Source: Ophioceras dolichostomum
Lineage: Eukaryota > Ascomycota > Sordariomycetes > Magnaporthales > Ophioceraceae
DNA length: 64,000 nucleotides
NCBI GenBank assembly: GCA_003049485.1
Contig: PYST01000084.1
Location: 59,897 to 123,896, forward strand
Direction of reading: 5' to 3'
The notes beneath the pieces were generated by a model that saw nothing but the letters and a program-made list of their open reading frames with translations, had not been told where the DNA came from and did no database searches. The position numbers were made by a program, and so were the translations under genes. Below, one piece after another: positions 1 to 10,816 of this stretch. How positions within the stretch are numbered: position 1 is the first letter of the stretch; each line of letters starts with the position of its first letter.

Positions 1-513
1 AGGAGTGTGCAGGCCGCCGGCTTGTCAGATGTCGTCCTCTTGCACGAACGACGTGGCACGCCAACCGCCATGACGATATCGCACATGCCCCATGGGCCGA
101 CCATATCGTTCTCGCTGCACAATGTTCTCCTGAGACACGACATTCCCGGCAGCGTCAGGGGTACCGTCTCGGAGGCCTACCCTCACCTTATCTTTGAGGG
201 GTTCACCACGCCTCTTGGACAGCGCGTGGTAAAGATCCTGAAGCACTTGTTCCCCCCTCGTGAACCAATAACGAGCCGCAACAAGATGTCAAATCGGGTC
301 GTCACTTTCAAGAACATCGACGACGTTATTGAGGTTCGCCACCATGTCTTCGTCCGCACCTCATACCAGAGCGTCGAGCTTGCGGAGGTGGGACCAAGGA
401 TGAGCCTCAAGTGCTTCCAAATCCGGGGCGGCACCTTGGAAAACAAGGATGGAGACGTCGAGTGGCACCTGAGCCAGTATACCCGCACGAGCAGGAAGAA
501 GAACTATCTATGA
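1..513 (+). CDS. IMP4: IMP4, U3 snoRNP protein (Brix domain), C-terminal part
   Basis: The frame is open from base 1 to the TGA at 511-513 and gives 170 residues; the start lies left of the window. The protein is the C-terminal half of Imp4, a Brix-domain subunit of the U3 snoRNP (SSU processome) that acts in the nucleolus on 18S rRNA processing. Visible family motifs are HERRGTPTAMTISHMPHGPT, the YPHLIFEGF segment followed by LGQRVVKILKHLFP, the RVVTFKN motif, and the tail GDVEWHLSQYTRTSRKKNYL. Imp4 is usually about 290 residues, so roughly 120 are missing by window truncation, not mutation. No intron is seen in this part. An AATAAA lies 73 bases past the stop. Confidence 0.93.
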   Translation, partial: RSVQAAGLSDVVLLHERRGTPTAMTISHMPHGPTISFSLHNVLLRHDIPGSVRGTVSEAYPHLIFEGFTTPLGQRVVKILKHLFPPREPITSRNKMSNRVVTFKNIDDVIEVRHHVFVRTSYQSVELAEVGPRMSLKCFQIRGGTLENKDGDVEWHLSQYTRTSRKKNYL

Positions 514-1986
514 AGGCGAGAAAGCTTGGGACCGGGGTTATCAGATATAGTCACCGCTTCGCCCACGCCGCCCTTGGTCTCTGCCAATAAAGCTACGAAA
601 GTGCTAAGATCGCGACGGCATCTGATCGTCTTCGACCCCTAAACTTTCGTTCCATTCGCGGGAGTCTCTATGGCAGCCGCAGATTGGGAATGGACGGCTT
701 GGCAGACGAGCACCACCTTGCAGATGCGAAGCGAGAGCCTCGACGAGATGAGGGTGGAATTGGATGCCAGAGTTCGGTCGAACGGCTGTGAGCCAAGTCC
801 TATCGTTGGCTGCCAATCGACTAACGAGCAATGGCAAATCCCGAGGCGCCCAATCCCAATCTCTAGCCTGGTACAACCCAGGCGCTGGAAGGGACGGAGT
901 TGAGACGATCGAATTAAGTTCAGAGCGCGAGGCTCTGATCATAAAGTCCTCTCTATCTAGGCATATGGCATGTTTGTGCCCTAGCAGGTGTACTGGTCTG
1001 TGTGCGACGACATCAGTATAATTCATGAGTCGAGACTACCCAGCACTCCGGAGTACCTAGGTGGCTCAGGTTATGTGGCAGGCAGCAGACAGAATCAGCG
1101 CGGGTCGATCCGCTTTGTTTTCCGTCTTACATGGTTGAGGTGATGGAATTTTCCACAATGGGATCTCCCTCCTTCCCAACGGACTTTCTGGGAGATGCCT
1201 TCCCCGGCCAGCCGAGTACGCCGAGTGAACCTTAGCCACTCACAGCCACAACGGTTACGTCCCCCTACTTTATACACATAGACATCCATGATTGTGTAGA
1301 ATCTCGTATCGAGTCGTATGAAAGATCCGGCGACGCGCCAGAACGATTTAGCTACATATATCTGGGTCAACACCCTCCTCGTTGGTGTAGAATAAACAAT
1401 CACGAGTCCAACCTCGTCGATTTTGTGTTGGCCATTGGCTGTCCAAATGCCTATTCGTAGGACCCTGAAGCCTGCCATATCTGTGCGAAGCTCCACAAGG
1501 TCTGTCTGATCACTCAAAATCTACCGACCGAACTGCTGCGTGCCAAGCGTCAACTGTCGATCCCCACCTGACGTCGGAGGATCCAGGATTTCCTTACAAC
1601 CCGGACCTGCCGCTTGCAGCTAAGCTTGCACGGGACGAAGAGGAACTTGACGCTGAGTGAGTGTTCAAACGTCATTCAATCGCCGCCCAGTTTTAGTTTT
1701 CTAGGAGCACGTGTTTTTCTCTCTCTCTCTTTTTCCCACATCGTCCATTTCCAAGCCTACTCCAACACTATTAGCCTCAAGACCGCCGTCTGAAGCTTTA
1801 CATCATTCGATACAAGTAGCAGCAGGATACCCCCGCCAGCCCAGCCTGCTGTTTTAACCAGGACACCTCGGCGGTCTCGGCGGCAGCACCCAATCAAAAG
1901 CTTGCTCGGCCAACACCTCGATCCTCGACTTCTTGGTCCCTGCCGTTTCCGTTACGAGGATAACATCGCTTTCCTACTCGCCCACC
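514..1986. other. Intergenic, IMP4 to SSO syntaxin
   Basis: No gene is supported. Open frames on the minus strand (604-1026 and 1095-1517, about 140 codons each) begin with non-ATG codons or are overlapped by equally long frames on the other strand, and match no family I recognise. A TACCTAGGT motif lies at 1054-1062, and an unbroken pyrimidine run at 1713-1737 probably belongs to the promoter or 5'UTR of the downstream syntaxin gene. Confidence 0.6.
586..591 (+). terminator. Possible polyadenylation signal of IMP4
   Basis: AATAAA lies 73 nt downstream of the IMP4 stop codon. Fungal poly(A) signals are loose, so this is only a plausible 3'-end element. Confidence 0.4.
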
Positions 1987-3270
1987 ATGTCGTACAACCA
2001 GTACAGCGGCAATCCCTACAGCGAAAGTCCAGCGGCTGAGGCGGGTTATGGATTCCGCTATGGCGACCAAGTGAGTAGTGTCCCGGCATCCGAGCGTTCC
2101 GCCCACTGGACGTGAGACGTCATTGGCGCCACCACATGGGTCTCGGCGATCCACAAAGCGTAAGGCTGGCTGGCTAACATTATGAGAAAACCCATCTCAG
2201 CCCTCTCAGGAACAGCATGAGATGCAGCCATACGGCAGTTCCTCTCAAGCCCAGCAAGGCTACGGCCAAGGGCAGCCAGGGCAGCAGGGGCAGCAGGGGG
2301 ATCAACAAGGCTATGGCCAAGGGGGCCAGTACAGCACGGCACCACCGCCGGTCGCCGTGATGTCGCAGCAGGACTTCCTAGCACAGGTGCAGTTCACGCG
2401 GAGCGAGATCCGCAAACTGACGGGCGACATCCAGTCCATCGCGACGCTGCACCAACGGGCGCTGCAGGGGGATGGCAATGCGCAGACGCAGCTCGACGGG
2501 CTCGTCTCGCAAACGTCACTGCGCAATACGGGCATCCGGACGCAGATCAAGACGCTCAAGTCGGACGTCGAGCACACCCACGACCCCGGCCAGCACTCCA
2601 TGAAGAAGCGCCACTGGATCTCACTCAACGACGAGTTCAAGAGCGAGCTCCAGAGCTACCTGGCCGAGGAGCAACGGTACCAGCAGAGCTACCGCGAGGG
2701 GATCGCGAGGCAGTACCGCATCGCCAACCCGGACGCCACGGAGGAGGAGGTCCAGCAAGCGTCAACCCAGGACTGGAGTGACCAGGGCGTGTTCCAGCAG
2801 GCGGTATGTTGACGCCCGTCCACCCCATCTCTTCTCTTCTCTTCTCAGTACATACCCCCAAGTGTGACCAACCCTTTCGCTAAATAACCAACCACCCTTT
2901 CACACAACAACAGCTCGCGACCAACCGCTTCGCCCAAGGCCAGGCCGCCCTCGGCGCTGTGCGGCAGCGGCACGACGAGCTGAAGAAGATCGAGGCGGCG
3001 ATCCTCGAGACGGCGAACATGTTCCAGGACCTGGACACGCTCGTGATCCAGCAGGAGCCCATCGTGGCGCGCGCCGAGGAGCAGACCGACCAGGCGGTGC
3101 AGAACCTTAAGCAGGGGAACACCGAGGTCAAGAAGAGCGTCACGCTGGCCATCCACCGCCGCAAGCTCAAGTGGTGGTGCGTCCTGGTCGTCGTGCTCAT
3201 CCTCGTCGCCGTCGCCATAGGGGTCGGCGTGGGCGTGACGGTCGCGAACCAGAACAGACCGAAGAAATAA
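1987..3270 (+). CDS. SSO1: Plasma-membrane syntaxin (Sso1/Sso2 family t-SNARE)
   Basis: Exons are 1987-2070, 2201-2803 and 2914-3270, all joined in phase 0, giving 347 residues. The acceptor at 2209 is an equally in-frame alternative to 2200. The N-terminus is Gln/Gly/Tyr-rich (YGQGQPGQQG-type). It is followed by the Habc helical region from FLAQVQFTRSEI, the SNARE helix around FQDLDTLVIQQEPIVARAEEQ, and a C-terminal membrane anchor starting KWWCVLVVVLILVAVAIG. As a Qa-SNARE it would pair with Sec9 and Snc proteins to fuse secretory vesicles at the plasma membrane, which matters for hyphal tip growth. The family normally ends in such a tail anchor, so the gene looks complete. The Gln-rich head is longer than in yeast. 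Product certain; SSO1 versus SSO2 naming is not meaningful here. Confidence 0.92.
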
Positions 3271-4603
3271 GAGATGATGATGGTGATCCCATCTATTATC
3301 TTTCATGATCAGCTAGATACCTACTTAGCCTCGACACGGATCGAAGCGAGCGGGTACGCTAGGTGTTATTTCCTTTTTACAAATTATTTCGACTTGAGCT
3401 ATTCAGAAAATATCGCGGAGGAGAGGGATCTCCGGAACGATGCCCACACAACCGACTCGTACTTCTTGGCCGGCTCTGAGAACATATTCTCTAGCTGCAC
3501 CCAGAAGGACTCTCCATCCAATCTCTAGTCACGCCAACGCCGTCCCCTCCGAAAGAGTCCCGGGAATTTTGAGTTGCAGCACATCAGTTCCGTTTTGACG
3601 ATCAAGGACCTCAAAGGGGTGTTCCTTCAAGGAGGGGAACGGGGTTTTGGACAGTGGTTTTGTCATGATTACGTCGAAAAGCAGCACTTGGCTGTATTAA
3701 TTCTCTTGTCCTCCTCCCAGATATGGGCAGCGAAGAAAACTCTTTTACATATCCGAGCCTAAAGTTTCTAGGTAGTCGGCAAGTAGTCGGCAGGTAGTTA
3801 GGCACCAGGCAGTCATAATTCGAGGTATCGCGGCGCTTGGGCGAAGTGCCCTGTATATAGCACCAACCGAGCAGTGACACGGGCCGGTCCGTCAGCCTCG
3901 TTCGTCCTGAGGTCCTTGTCTCCGACCAAATGGGTGACTCCAGCATCTGGGAATGGGAAGCAGACTCAACCGAACCTGACAATCTAGATAACCCACGTCT
4001 TGAACTGGAGATCATACCAGGTATTTTGAAATGAGATTCTTATTTTTTTCTTTTTTTGGGACCAAAGGAAATGCAGAGGGAAGAAGTGCCTATTATATAC
4101 ACAACCACGTACGAGCGAAAGTGCAAGGACGCAGACTACTCTTGTACAAACAAAATCACAACCGCAGTAGAGAGCAAGAGAAGCCGGGACTGAAAAGGAG
4201 AAAGGAGGGGCCAAGGGGGAAATGAATGAAATCAATACAGCAAGCAAGAAACTCCCCAATGATGAAGCTTTGCCAGCGACGGAGAGAGAGCCAGTTGGTG
4301 ATAGCGAGATATGGCCGGAGGTGTAAAAGGAGCAATTTTTTCCCTCATCGAAGAGAATAAGAAATGAAAAAAAACACCGCCGCATTAATCATCTTTAGAA
4401 GAAGCGAGGGGTAGGAGTTGGCAAAAGGGATCAGGGACTCCTCCGGAATGTCCTGCCAAGTCACCAACCAACCAGGAAACCAAAACAAGCGAACAAAAAT
4501 ACCCGGGAGGCAACGCAACCCCCAGGACAAATTACATAGAAAGGTCAGTCATACAAGGACGGCAGCAGCACAACATCCATCCATCCATCCATCTTTTCCT
4601 GAA
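3271..4603. other. Convergent intergenic region, SSO syntaxin / TOM70
   Basis: This lies between two convergent genes and should hold both 3'UTRs. The segment 3768-3800 carries a degenerate repeat of GTAGTCGGC units after a CTAGGTAG. No open frame has recognisable protein features. Confidence 0.55.
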
Positions 4604-6901
4604 TCAACGGCCCACCATAGCTGAAGCGGGGCCCATCTTCTCCAGCCGGGCGGCCAGCTTGGGGTACTTCTCCTGGACGAGGATCTGGGTGCGGGCCGCC
4701 TCCGCGTAGGAGAGCGCGTTGACGAGCTCCCCCTCGGTCCGGGCCAGCTCGGCGGCCCTGTCGAACTGCTTGAGCGCCTCGACCACCTTGCCCTGCTGCA
4801 GCTGGAACTGGGCCATGGTTGCGATGGCGATGTCGCAGTCGGGGTCGACTGTTTGGGGGAAAATGACGGTTAGGGATATAGGTACTTATAAAGATCTGAC
4901 GGACACAGAGAGAATGTAGATAGATTTAGATGTATGAGTGTTCCTGAAAAAAAAATAGAGAGACTTACTAATGAGAGCCTTCGCGCAAAGCTTCTCCGCC
5001 TCAGCAAAGTCCTGCTTCCACTGGAACAGCGCGACGGCCTTATTGATGAGCGGCAGGACGTTCATGTCCGCCGGGCGGGACTTCTTCTCCAGCTCGATCG
5101 CGGCGTCGAACTTCTCGATCGCCTCGGGGAACTTGTTCTGGTCCATGAGAAGCTCGCCGAAGTAGTTGTAGCCGTCCGGCACGTCCTCGAAGTTCTTGAT
5201 GCAGCGGCGGAACGTGGCCATGGACGACGCTATCGAGCCCATCTTGTACTGCGTCACTCCCAGCTGGATGTGCGAGTAGATGAACTCGCGGTCCAGGTCG
5301 ATCGACTTCTGGTAGTTCTTGGCCGCGTCAGGGAACTCGCCCTTGATGAAGTGCAGCTGCGCCCAGTGGTAGAAGATGTCCGGGTCGTCCGGGTTCTGCT
5401 CCAGGGCCGCCGCGAAGTCGGCCTCGGCCTGGGGGGTGTCGCCTGTTTGTTTTTGACGGGGTTAGCTCGGGCCGGAATCAAACGGTTTTGTTAGCGGAAG
5501 GAGGGCGGGTTTGGTTTGCTCTCATCTCATACCTAGCTCCAGGTACATGCTTGCCCGCTTGATGTACGCCTGCGTCATGGAAGGATCGAGCTTGATGCAC
5601 GTGGTGAGGTCCTCCAGGGCCTCAGCGTGTTTCCCGCGGAGACACTTGAAGGTGCCACGCATGTTGTGTGCCAGCGCCTCGTGCTCACCGAGACCACCGA
5701 GCTGAACAGCCTTGTCGAAAGCCGCGGAGGCAGCTTCGTAGCGGTCTCCTGCCTTCTTCTCCAGCTCAGCTAGGCCGAGGCGCAACTGGAAGAGGCCGCC
5801 CTCCTCGTCCAGCTCGACCGAGTCCTCTAGCCCCTGGGGCCGTGGCTTGGCCCGGAAGCTCTGAAGGTAGTTGCCGATGAAGCTCGAGCTCGGCAGACGA
5901 GGCTCCTTGGTGGCCATGATCTCTTTGGCCTTGGAGTCGGCGAACTTCTTCAGCAAGCGCTCGACGGCCAGAGCGCTGTTGTCGTTACTAAATCCATCGA
6001 TGATGCAACTGGCCGTGTAGTCGAGGAGCGACTCGCTGTACTTCTCGAGGTTTTCGTATGCCGCCGCCCGACGGTTCAGCGCCTTGACGTAGTCTGGGTC
6101 GAGATTGATCGCCGCTGTCGTGTCTTCCACCACCTTTTCCCAGTCTCGCTTGGCGCTGTAGCATGCTGCGCGGTTCGAGTAGTAGACAGGATCGGGCTTG
6201 CACAGGATCGCCTTTGTGTACAGCTCGATGGCCTTGTCGTAGCCCTGAGACTTGTATGCCTTGTTCCCGAGCTCTTTCAGTTTGTTCGCGCGCACCTTAC
6301 GCTCTTCTGGGGAGAGTTTCTCGAGCTCGGCCTCGTCAAATGCCGCAACGTCTTCTTCGCTCCCGACAGTGGGTTGGACGGCTGCAGCGGGCGCATCTGG
6401 TTGCCCGTCCGCCCGGCTGGAGCTCGCCTGTCCCTTCTCTGCCGCGTCTGCTTTCCTCTCAGCCTCTTTGCGCTTCCGGCGTTCCTTCTTGCTTAGTCTA
6501 GGCGCAGCCTCGCCCTTGGATCCTCCCTATTGGCGCATGCGCAAACACACAGGGAGACAGTCAGCAATAGTCACACCTTGGACACGATTTAGACGTCACT
6601 GGCTGAAAGTGAACTTGGGCGAGAAGCTCCGGACGAGCGAGTGCCGTGCCGAATGCGACACCGGCCGCTGTGCCGGTTTCCTAGGGCCCAGCAAACAGAG
6701 CAAGACACGCACCGAGCTGCTATTTATGTAATACACCACACCCGCGCCGGTCACGACAACGGCCACACCAGCAATTGTGTACACAACCGCCTTGTTGTCG
6801 GAGGCCCATGTCGATATCCTGTCCCAGAGCGACGAGTCTGAGGGGACGGCGACCACGGGTGCGGCCTTGACCGGGGGAACCGTCGGAAATTGGCTCGACA
6901 T
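4604..6901 (-). CDS. TOM70: Tom70, mitochondrial import receptor (TPR protein)
   Basis: Exons on the minus strand are 6901-6713, 6526-5533, 5442-4969 and 4848-4604, with junction phases 0, 1 and 1, giving 633 residues, the usual Tom70 length. Residues about 38-60 form one N-terminal membrane anchor (VVYTIAGVAVVVTGAGVVYY), followed by a charged linker (LSKKERRKRKEAERK) and then TPR repeats, starting with NKLKELGNKAYKSQGYDKAIELYTKAI (the clamp TPRs that bind Hsp70/Hsp90 C-termini) and running to the C-terminus. Tom70 sits in the outer mitochondrial membrane and receives chaperone-bound carrier preproteins for the TOM pore. The start was chosen because it puts the anchor near residue 40 and precedes a clean GTGCGT donor. 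It shares a 588-bp promoter region with the divergent gene at 7490. Confidence 0.95.
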
Positions 6902-7489
6902 TCTGCAATTGGGGGAATATCGAGGGTCAGATAAAGGAAGGGGAGACGCCAAACCGGGCAGGAGACGAGTGTTGCGCTGGAGGAAAAAAGAATTCGGCCG
7001 GATGATGCAGGTTTTCGCCTCTGCACCCGCGATGACCGAACCATACGTTAAAAAAATCAGTTTACGGCCCACAGTGGCCCCAGTCGGTTTTCAAAGGCGC
7101 GTGTGGAGAGCTCCATCCATCTGCGGCGAGCTGATTTGTGGGGCTTCGAGCACTAGCTTCACCCGGCTGCCGGGGGGCACGGACGAAAAGCGCCTCTAGG
7201 TCCTGAATACAAGCACTATGATCTGAGGGCATTTTGTGCACACGATATGGAGCTGGCGCTGGCTTCAGATATGGTGGGGACTGGGTGTTGTCTTGTATAC
7301 ATTGCGCATCCTTCTTAAACAAATAGGCGCACATTGGATGGTAGGTAGGTCGGTATTGACTGTAGTATCATTAAGCCATCATGTAACCCCTTGCTCGATG
7401 CACGTGACTCATTGTAAAAAGACCGGTTTCGGGGCCCTTCTCAACTTCTCTGACCGGTTCAACAACCCATCGTCAATCGTTTCTCCTGT
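6902..7489. promoter_or_regulatory. Divergent promoter region, TOM70 / aminodeoxychorismate lyase
   Basis: The 588 bp between two divergent start codons must hold both promoters. The clearest element is CACGTGACTCAT at 7401-7412 (separate entry). TAGGTAGGT lies near 7342-7350. No conserved open frame was found. Confidence 0.6.
7401..7412 (+). promoter_or_regulatory. Overlapping E-box (CACGTG) and Gcn4/CPC1 site (GTGACTCAT)
   Basis: CACGTG at 7401-7406 overlaps GTGACTCAT at 7404-7412, whose palindromic TGACTCA core is the Gcn4/CPC-1/CpcA bZIP site. It lies 78 bp upstream of the ATG at 7490. Gcn4-type factors activate amino-acid and chorismate-derived pathways on starvation, and CACGTG is bound by Cbf1-like bHLH proteins. 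Assignment to the downstream gene is inference from distance and pathway. Confidence 0.6.
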
Positions 7490-8446
7490 ATGCCTGCTAG
7501 CCCCATCATGGCTGAACCCGGATTCCAGCTTTTCACCTCCCTCCGGTATGATCCCATGCTGGCAACATCCCCGGCTGAATCCAAGGGGCCTGCGGGATGG
7601 AATCATCTCAATCCCTCGTCCCCTCTTTACATGCTAGACTTCCACCGGGATCGCATGCTGAGGGCTGCGGGACATTGGGGTTGGGAGGCTGCCATCGCCA
7701 AGATCGAAGGCGAGGACGGCTTGGCTCGGCTGGAGGCTTTCATCTTGGGCTTGTCGGAGGTGAGCGAGAGCCAAGGGCCGCTCAGGGTGAGGGTGATGCT
7801 CTCCAAAGACGGCCAGCTCGAGCACGAGACGGCACCTGTTGCGCCCTGGCCCATTTCCAATTTGTTTCCTGCAGCACTCCCGCCCCCAGGAACAAGTGGG
7901 GGCGTGATCGGTGAGAATCAAGGGCAGCCGGAGCCGCTACCGGTTCATGCGGTGGTGCCGGACATCAGCCAGACTCTCCGTTCGGAATACACCCACTACA
8001 AGACCACCAACCGATTTATGTACGACAGGGCCCGGAATCGGGCGAGGATCTTTCCAACCGATCACACAGAGGTTCTCATTCTGAGCAAGACCGACGGCAC
8101 GGTCATGGAAGGCAGCGTCACCACCCCCTACTTCTGGAGGAACGGCCGCTGGGTGACTCCTCCGGTTGCGCCCGTGTTCAGCAGCGACGCCGGCAGTGGC
8201 GGCCAGGATGGCACCACACGGAGGTGGTCTCTGGAAAGGTATTTGCAGTTCCGCATTCCCAGTGGGAGGCTACAGAAAGACTCAGCGGTGTGTGCGATTC
8301 GGCTATGCTAACACTTGGGTCATTCAAGGGGTCTTTGTGTGGAAGAGCCGATCCTCGCTTCTTCGTTGATCGATGGAGAGGAGTGCTGGATCAGTAATGG
8401 TGTCAGGGGCTATATCATGGGCAAAATCAAGTTGCCCTCACCATAA
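7490..8446 (+). CDS. Aminodeoxychorismate lyase-like PLP enzyme (fold type IV)
   Basis: Exons 7490-8238 and 8329-8446 join in phase 2 and give 288 residues. A GCTAAC branch-like site lies at 8307-8312 in the 90-nt intron. Features of class IV aminotransferases are visible: the Schiff-base lysine K171 in HYKTTNR, the cofactor-contact glutamate E207 in MEGSVTTPYF, and the C-terminal ECWISNGVRGYIMGK phosphate/substrate loop completed only after splicing. The likely reaction is 4-amino-4-deoxychorismate to p-aminobenzoate plus pyruvate (yeast Abz2, folate synthesis), in the cytosol. A branched-chain or D-amino-acid aminotransferase-like function cannot be excluded, so no symbol is given. A second in-frame ATG at 7508 is possible. 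The upstream Gcn4-type site fits a chorismate-pathway gene. Confidence 0.82.
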
Positions 8447-9223
8447 ACTCGAGCCAGCCTACCTCATGCGAAAGATGGCTCTCCACACCCCCTAGTGCAG
8501 AACCAGCAAGCCGCATCCCTGGTAGATACCTGAGGTATCTACATTTAAAAGACCTCGCCTCAAACTTCTCACGCTTATTCCGTCGTCTTTTCCAGCAAAG
8601 TATCTAGGTATCATACTGGCGGGCAAATCTGTTGAAATTTTACTATGTTTCGAATGCTAGATGGGATGCATCACATTACATCATCGCTTGGGCCGTCCCA
8701 TTGTCACTGCATGTGACCTTAGACGACGTCCGTGATTGCGTCTCAAACTCGACTTCAGCCTTCAACACGTCAAAAGCTGTGACCCAGGCATTCATTGGCA
8801 CTTGTGCGAAGCTCCTGCTTCCTTCACGTCGGACGTGACGTTTTGGCACATGAGCTTAAAGCTGTGACACCGCGGAAGGTGCGTGCTGAAAACGGCCCTG
8901 GCTGCGAACTTGACTGTTGTCAAGCACCTAGTGCCTCTCAATTCTTCGAGACAGTTAGTTACAGTATAAGAATGTCGAAAGGAAGCTCACTGAGCAATAT
9001 CTCGTTCCTCACTCTCTACCTATCATTTACCTCGTTGATTATCTTACCCTTGAGTCTTACCCAAGCCTGTGAATTACACCCTTGCAGCCGTGAGCGAGAC
9101 CATAATTTCTCTTGCATCCCTGTTCCGTTCTCCTTCGACCTAGAGGAAACGATCCTCTGTCCCGTATCTGCATCACTAGCATTCTACCAGCACCCAGAAA
9201 CACCATCGCCGGCGCCGGCAAAC
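8447..9223. other. Intergenic, upstream of aspartic protease-like gene
   Basis: This holds the perfect inverted repeat at 8522-8542 and a related GTATCTAGGTATCATAC at about 8600-8616. From 8795 the frame of the next gene is already open, so part of this region could be 5' coding sequence if the upstream ATG at 8972 is used. Confidence 0.5.
8522..8542. repeat. Perfect inverted repeat, 10-bp arms
   Basis: Arms GTAGATACCT (8522-8531) and AGGTATCTAC (8533-8542) are exact reverse complements around a single G at 8532. They could be a dimeric factor site or a small cruciform. Confidence 0.75.
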
Positions 9224-10816
9224 ATGGACTCAATGCTACAAACGCAGGCCAAGCTGAGGCAGGAGCTTGGGCTCTCCAGGGTCCCGCTCATGCTCAACGA
9301 GCAGTATAAGCCTAACGGTATCAAGTCCTATGCTTCACTCATGCGCAAGCTCAGATTCGAGCCGACTCAGCCCGGTCCATACGTATTCATGAACAAGATG
9401 CGGCAGCGCGGGCTAGCCAACATGGGAATTGCCGTCGGAGGCCGCGCGCACATGGAGAAGGTCTTAGTGCGAAGGCTCGAGGAGTGGAGCGGCAACGACG
9501 GCATTGGCAGCAACGTGGTCGAGGTCACGATCGACGACCTTCAGAACGACGCTTTGTACCTGTGTGAGGTTGATGTTGGTGCTCAGAAGCTCAAGTTGGA
9601 GCTCGATACCAGCGCTACTGAGCTGTGGGTAAGTGCTCTCCGATGCCTGTCATATTCTCAAACCAGTAGGGGCAGTATTGAGATAGGAGGCAAATCGCTC
9701 ACCAAGGAGGCCGTTGTCGCTACTAGGTTCATGCCGTTGCCCCCGCGAAGCCCGGACCGAGCGGCCACGGTCACAGTGGCGGCACCTTTGCTCCCGAGCG
9801 ATCATCCACATTCAAAACCGCTCCTGACAGGATGTGGCGGCGCGATTTCGGAGCCGGGAGCTCGGCGTCTGGAGAAGTGGGCACAGACAACGTGATTATC
9901 GGCGGGCTCCTCGTGAAGGATCAGCCAGTACACCTGGCAACCACGCTGGATAGAGCACTTTCTAAGCATAGACCGGCCGCCGATGGGTGTCTTGGTCTCG
10001 GTCTCGATCTCGGCGCCGACACAGACGCCCAGCCATCATCCTTCATGGCCAACATGGCCTCCGGCGGAGAGCTCCCCAAGTACGTGCAGCTTTTCACTAC
10101 TGCGCTCTACAACCACCGGGGCCCCAAGCAGCACGGATCATTCTGCACATTCGCATATATCGATCAGGACATGATCAAGGCGTCGGGCCGAGAGATCTCC
10201 TGGGTCGATGTCGCCGCCGACTCCTCCAGGAACAACAGGGGCATGTGGATGATCCCCTGCGAATTCGTGGGCGTCAACGACCGCAAGATCGCCGCCGAAG
10301 AACCGCAGGCGGTCAGCATGGCCGCAGTTGACATCGGCACCCCACTTGTGGTCGTGAGCGACGCGGCATGCCTCGCTCTCTACGCGAAGATCAAAGGCGC
10401 GAGGTACAGCTTCGCCCATCAGGGATACCTGATCCCGAAGAGCACGGACCTGGGCAGTCTGCCGCGGTTCGGCATCGCTGTGGGGGACGGAGGCGGCGGG
10501 CAGCAGATCGTCGTTATCCCGTCCGAGGAGCTCGTCTTCGCCGAGGCCGACGCCGATTACTGGTACGGTTCTGTGCAGTCGCGGGGTGAGAACACGTTCG
10601 ATGTTCTTGGACACCCGTTCCTGAGATCCGTCTATGCCGTACGTATTTGTATCCGCTTGCCTACCTGTCTTACCCTTGCCCCTGCTTGCTCTTGCAACTC
10701 GGCGAAGAGTTTGCGAACAACCTACTGACTGGTGGTAATTATTGGGTTGGGAATATCAGATCTGGGACCAGGGCAATCGTCGCTTCGGATACGTGCCAAT
10801 GAAAGAGGCATCCTAG
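9224..10816 (+). CDS. Pepsin-like (A1) aspartic protease homologue with altered active-site motifs
   Basis: Exons 9224-9628, 9727-10638 and 10760-10816 (phases 0, 0) give 457 residues. The intron ending at 9726 is forced by an in-frame TAG there and restores the family sequence ELWV. The long N-terminal region (QELGLSR.PLMLNEQYKPNG.KSYASLMRK) and VTIDDLQND match an intracellular fungal A1 group. The expected DTGS is DTSA at Asp128, the flap YGD is FGA at Phe176, and the second DTGT is DIGT at Asp337. Both catalytic aspartates remain. The C-terminus (FDVLGHPFLRSVYAIWDQGNRRFGYVP) is intact. The chosen ATG has good context (AAACATGG). An in-frame ATG at 8972 would add 84 residues with a hydrophobic stretch. 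It may be a weak protease or a pseudoenzyme. Confidence 0.83.

Noticed and set aside
604..1517. Two minus-strand frames of about 140 codons
   Set aside because: They begin with non-ATG codons or face equal frames on the other strand and show no family motif, splice context or repeat structure.
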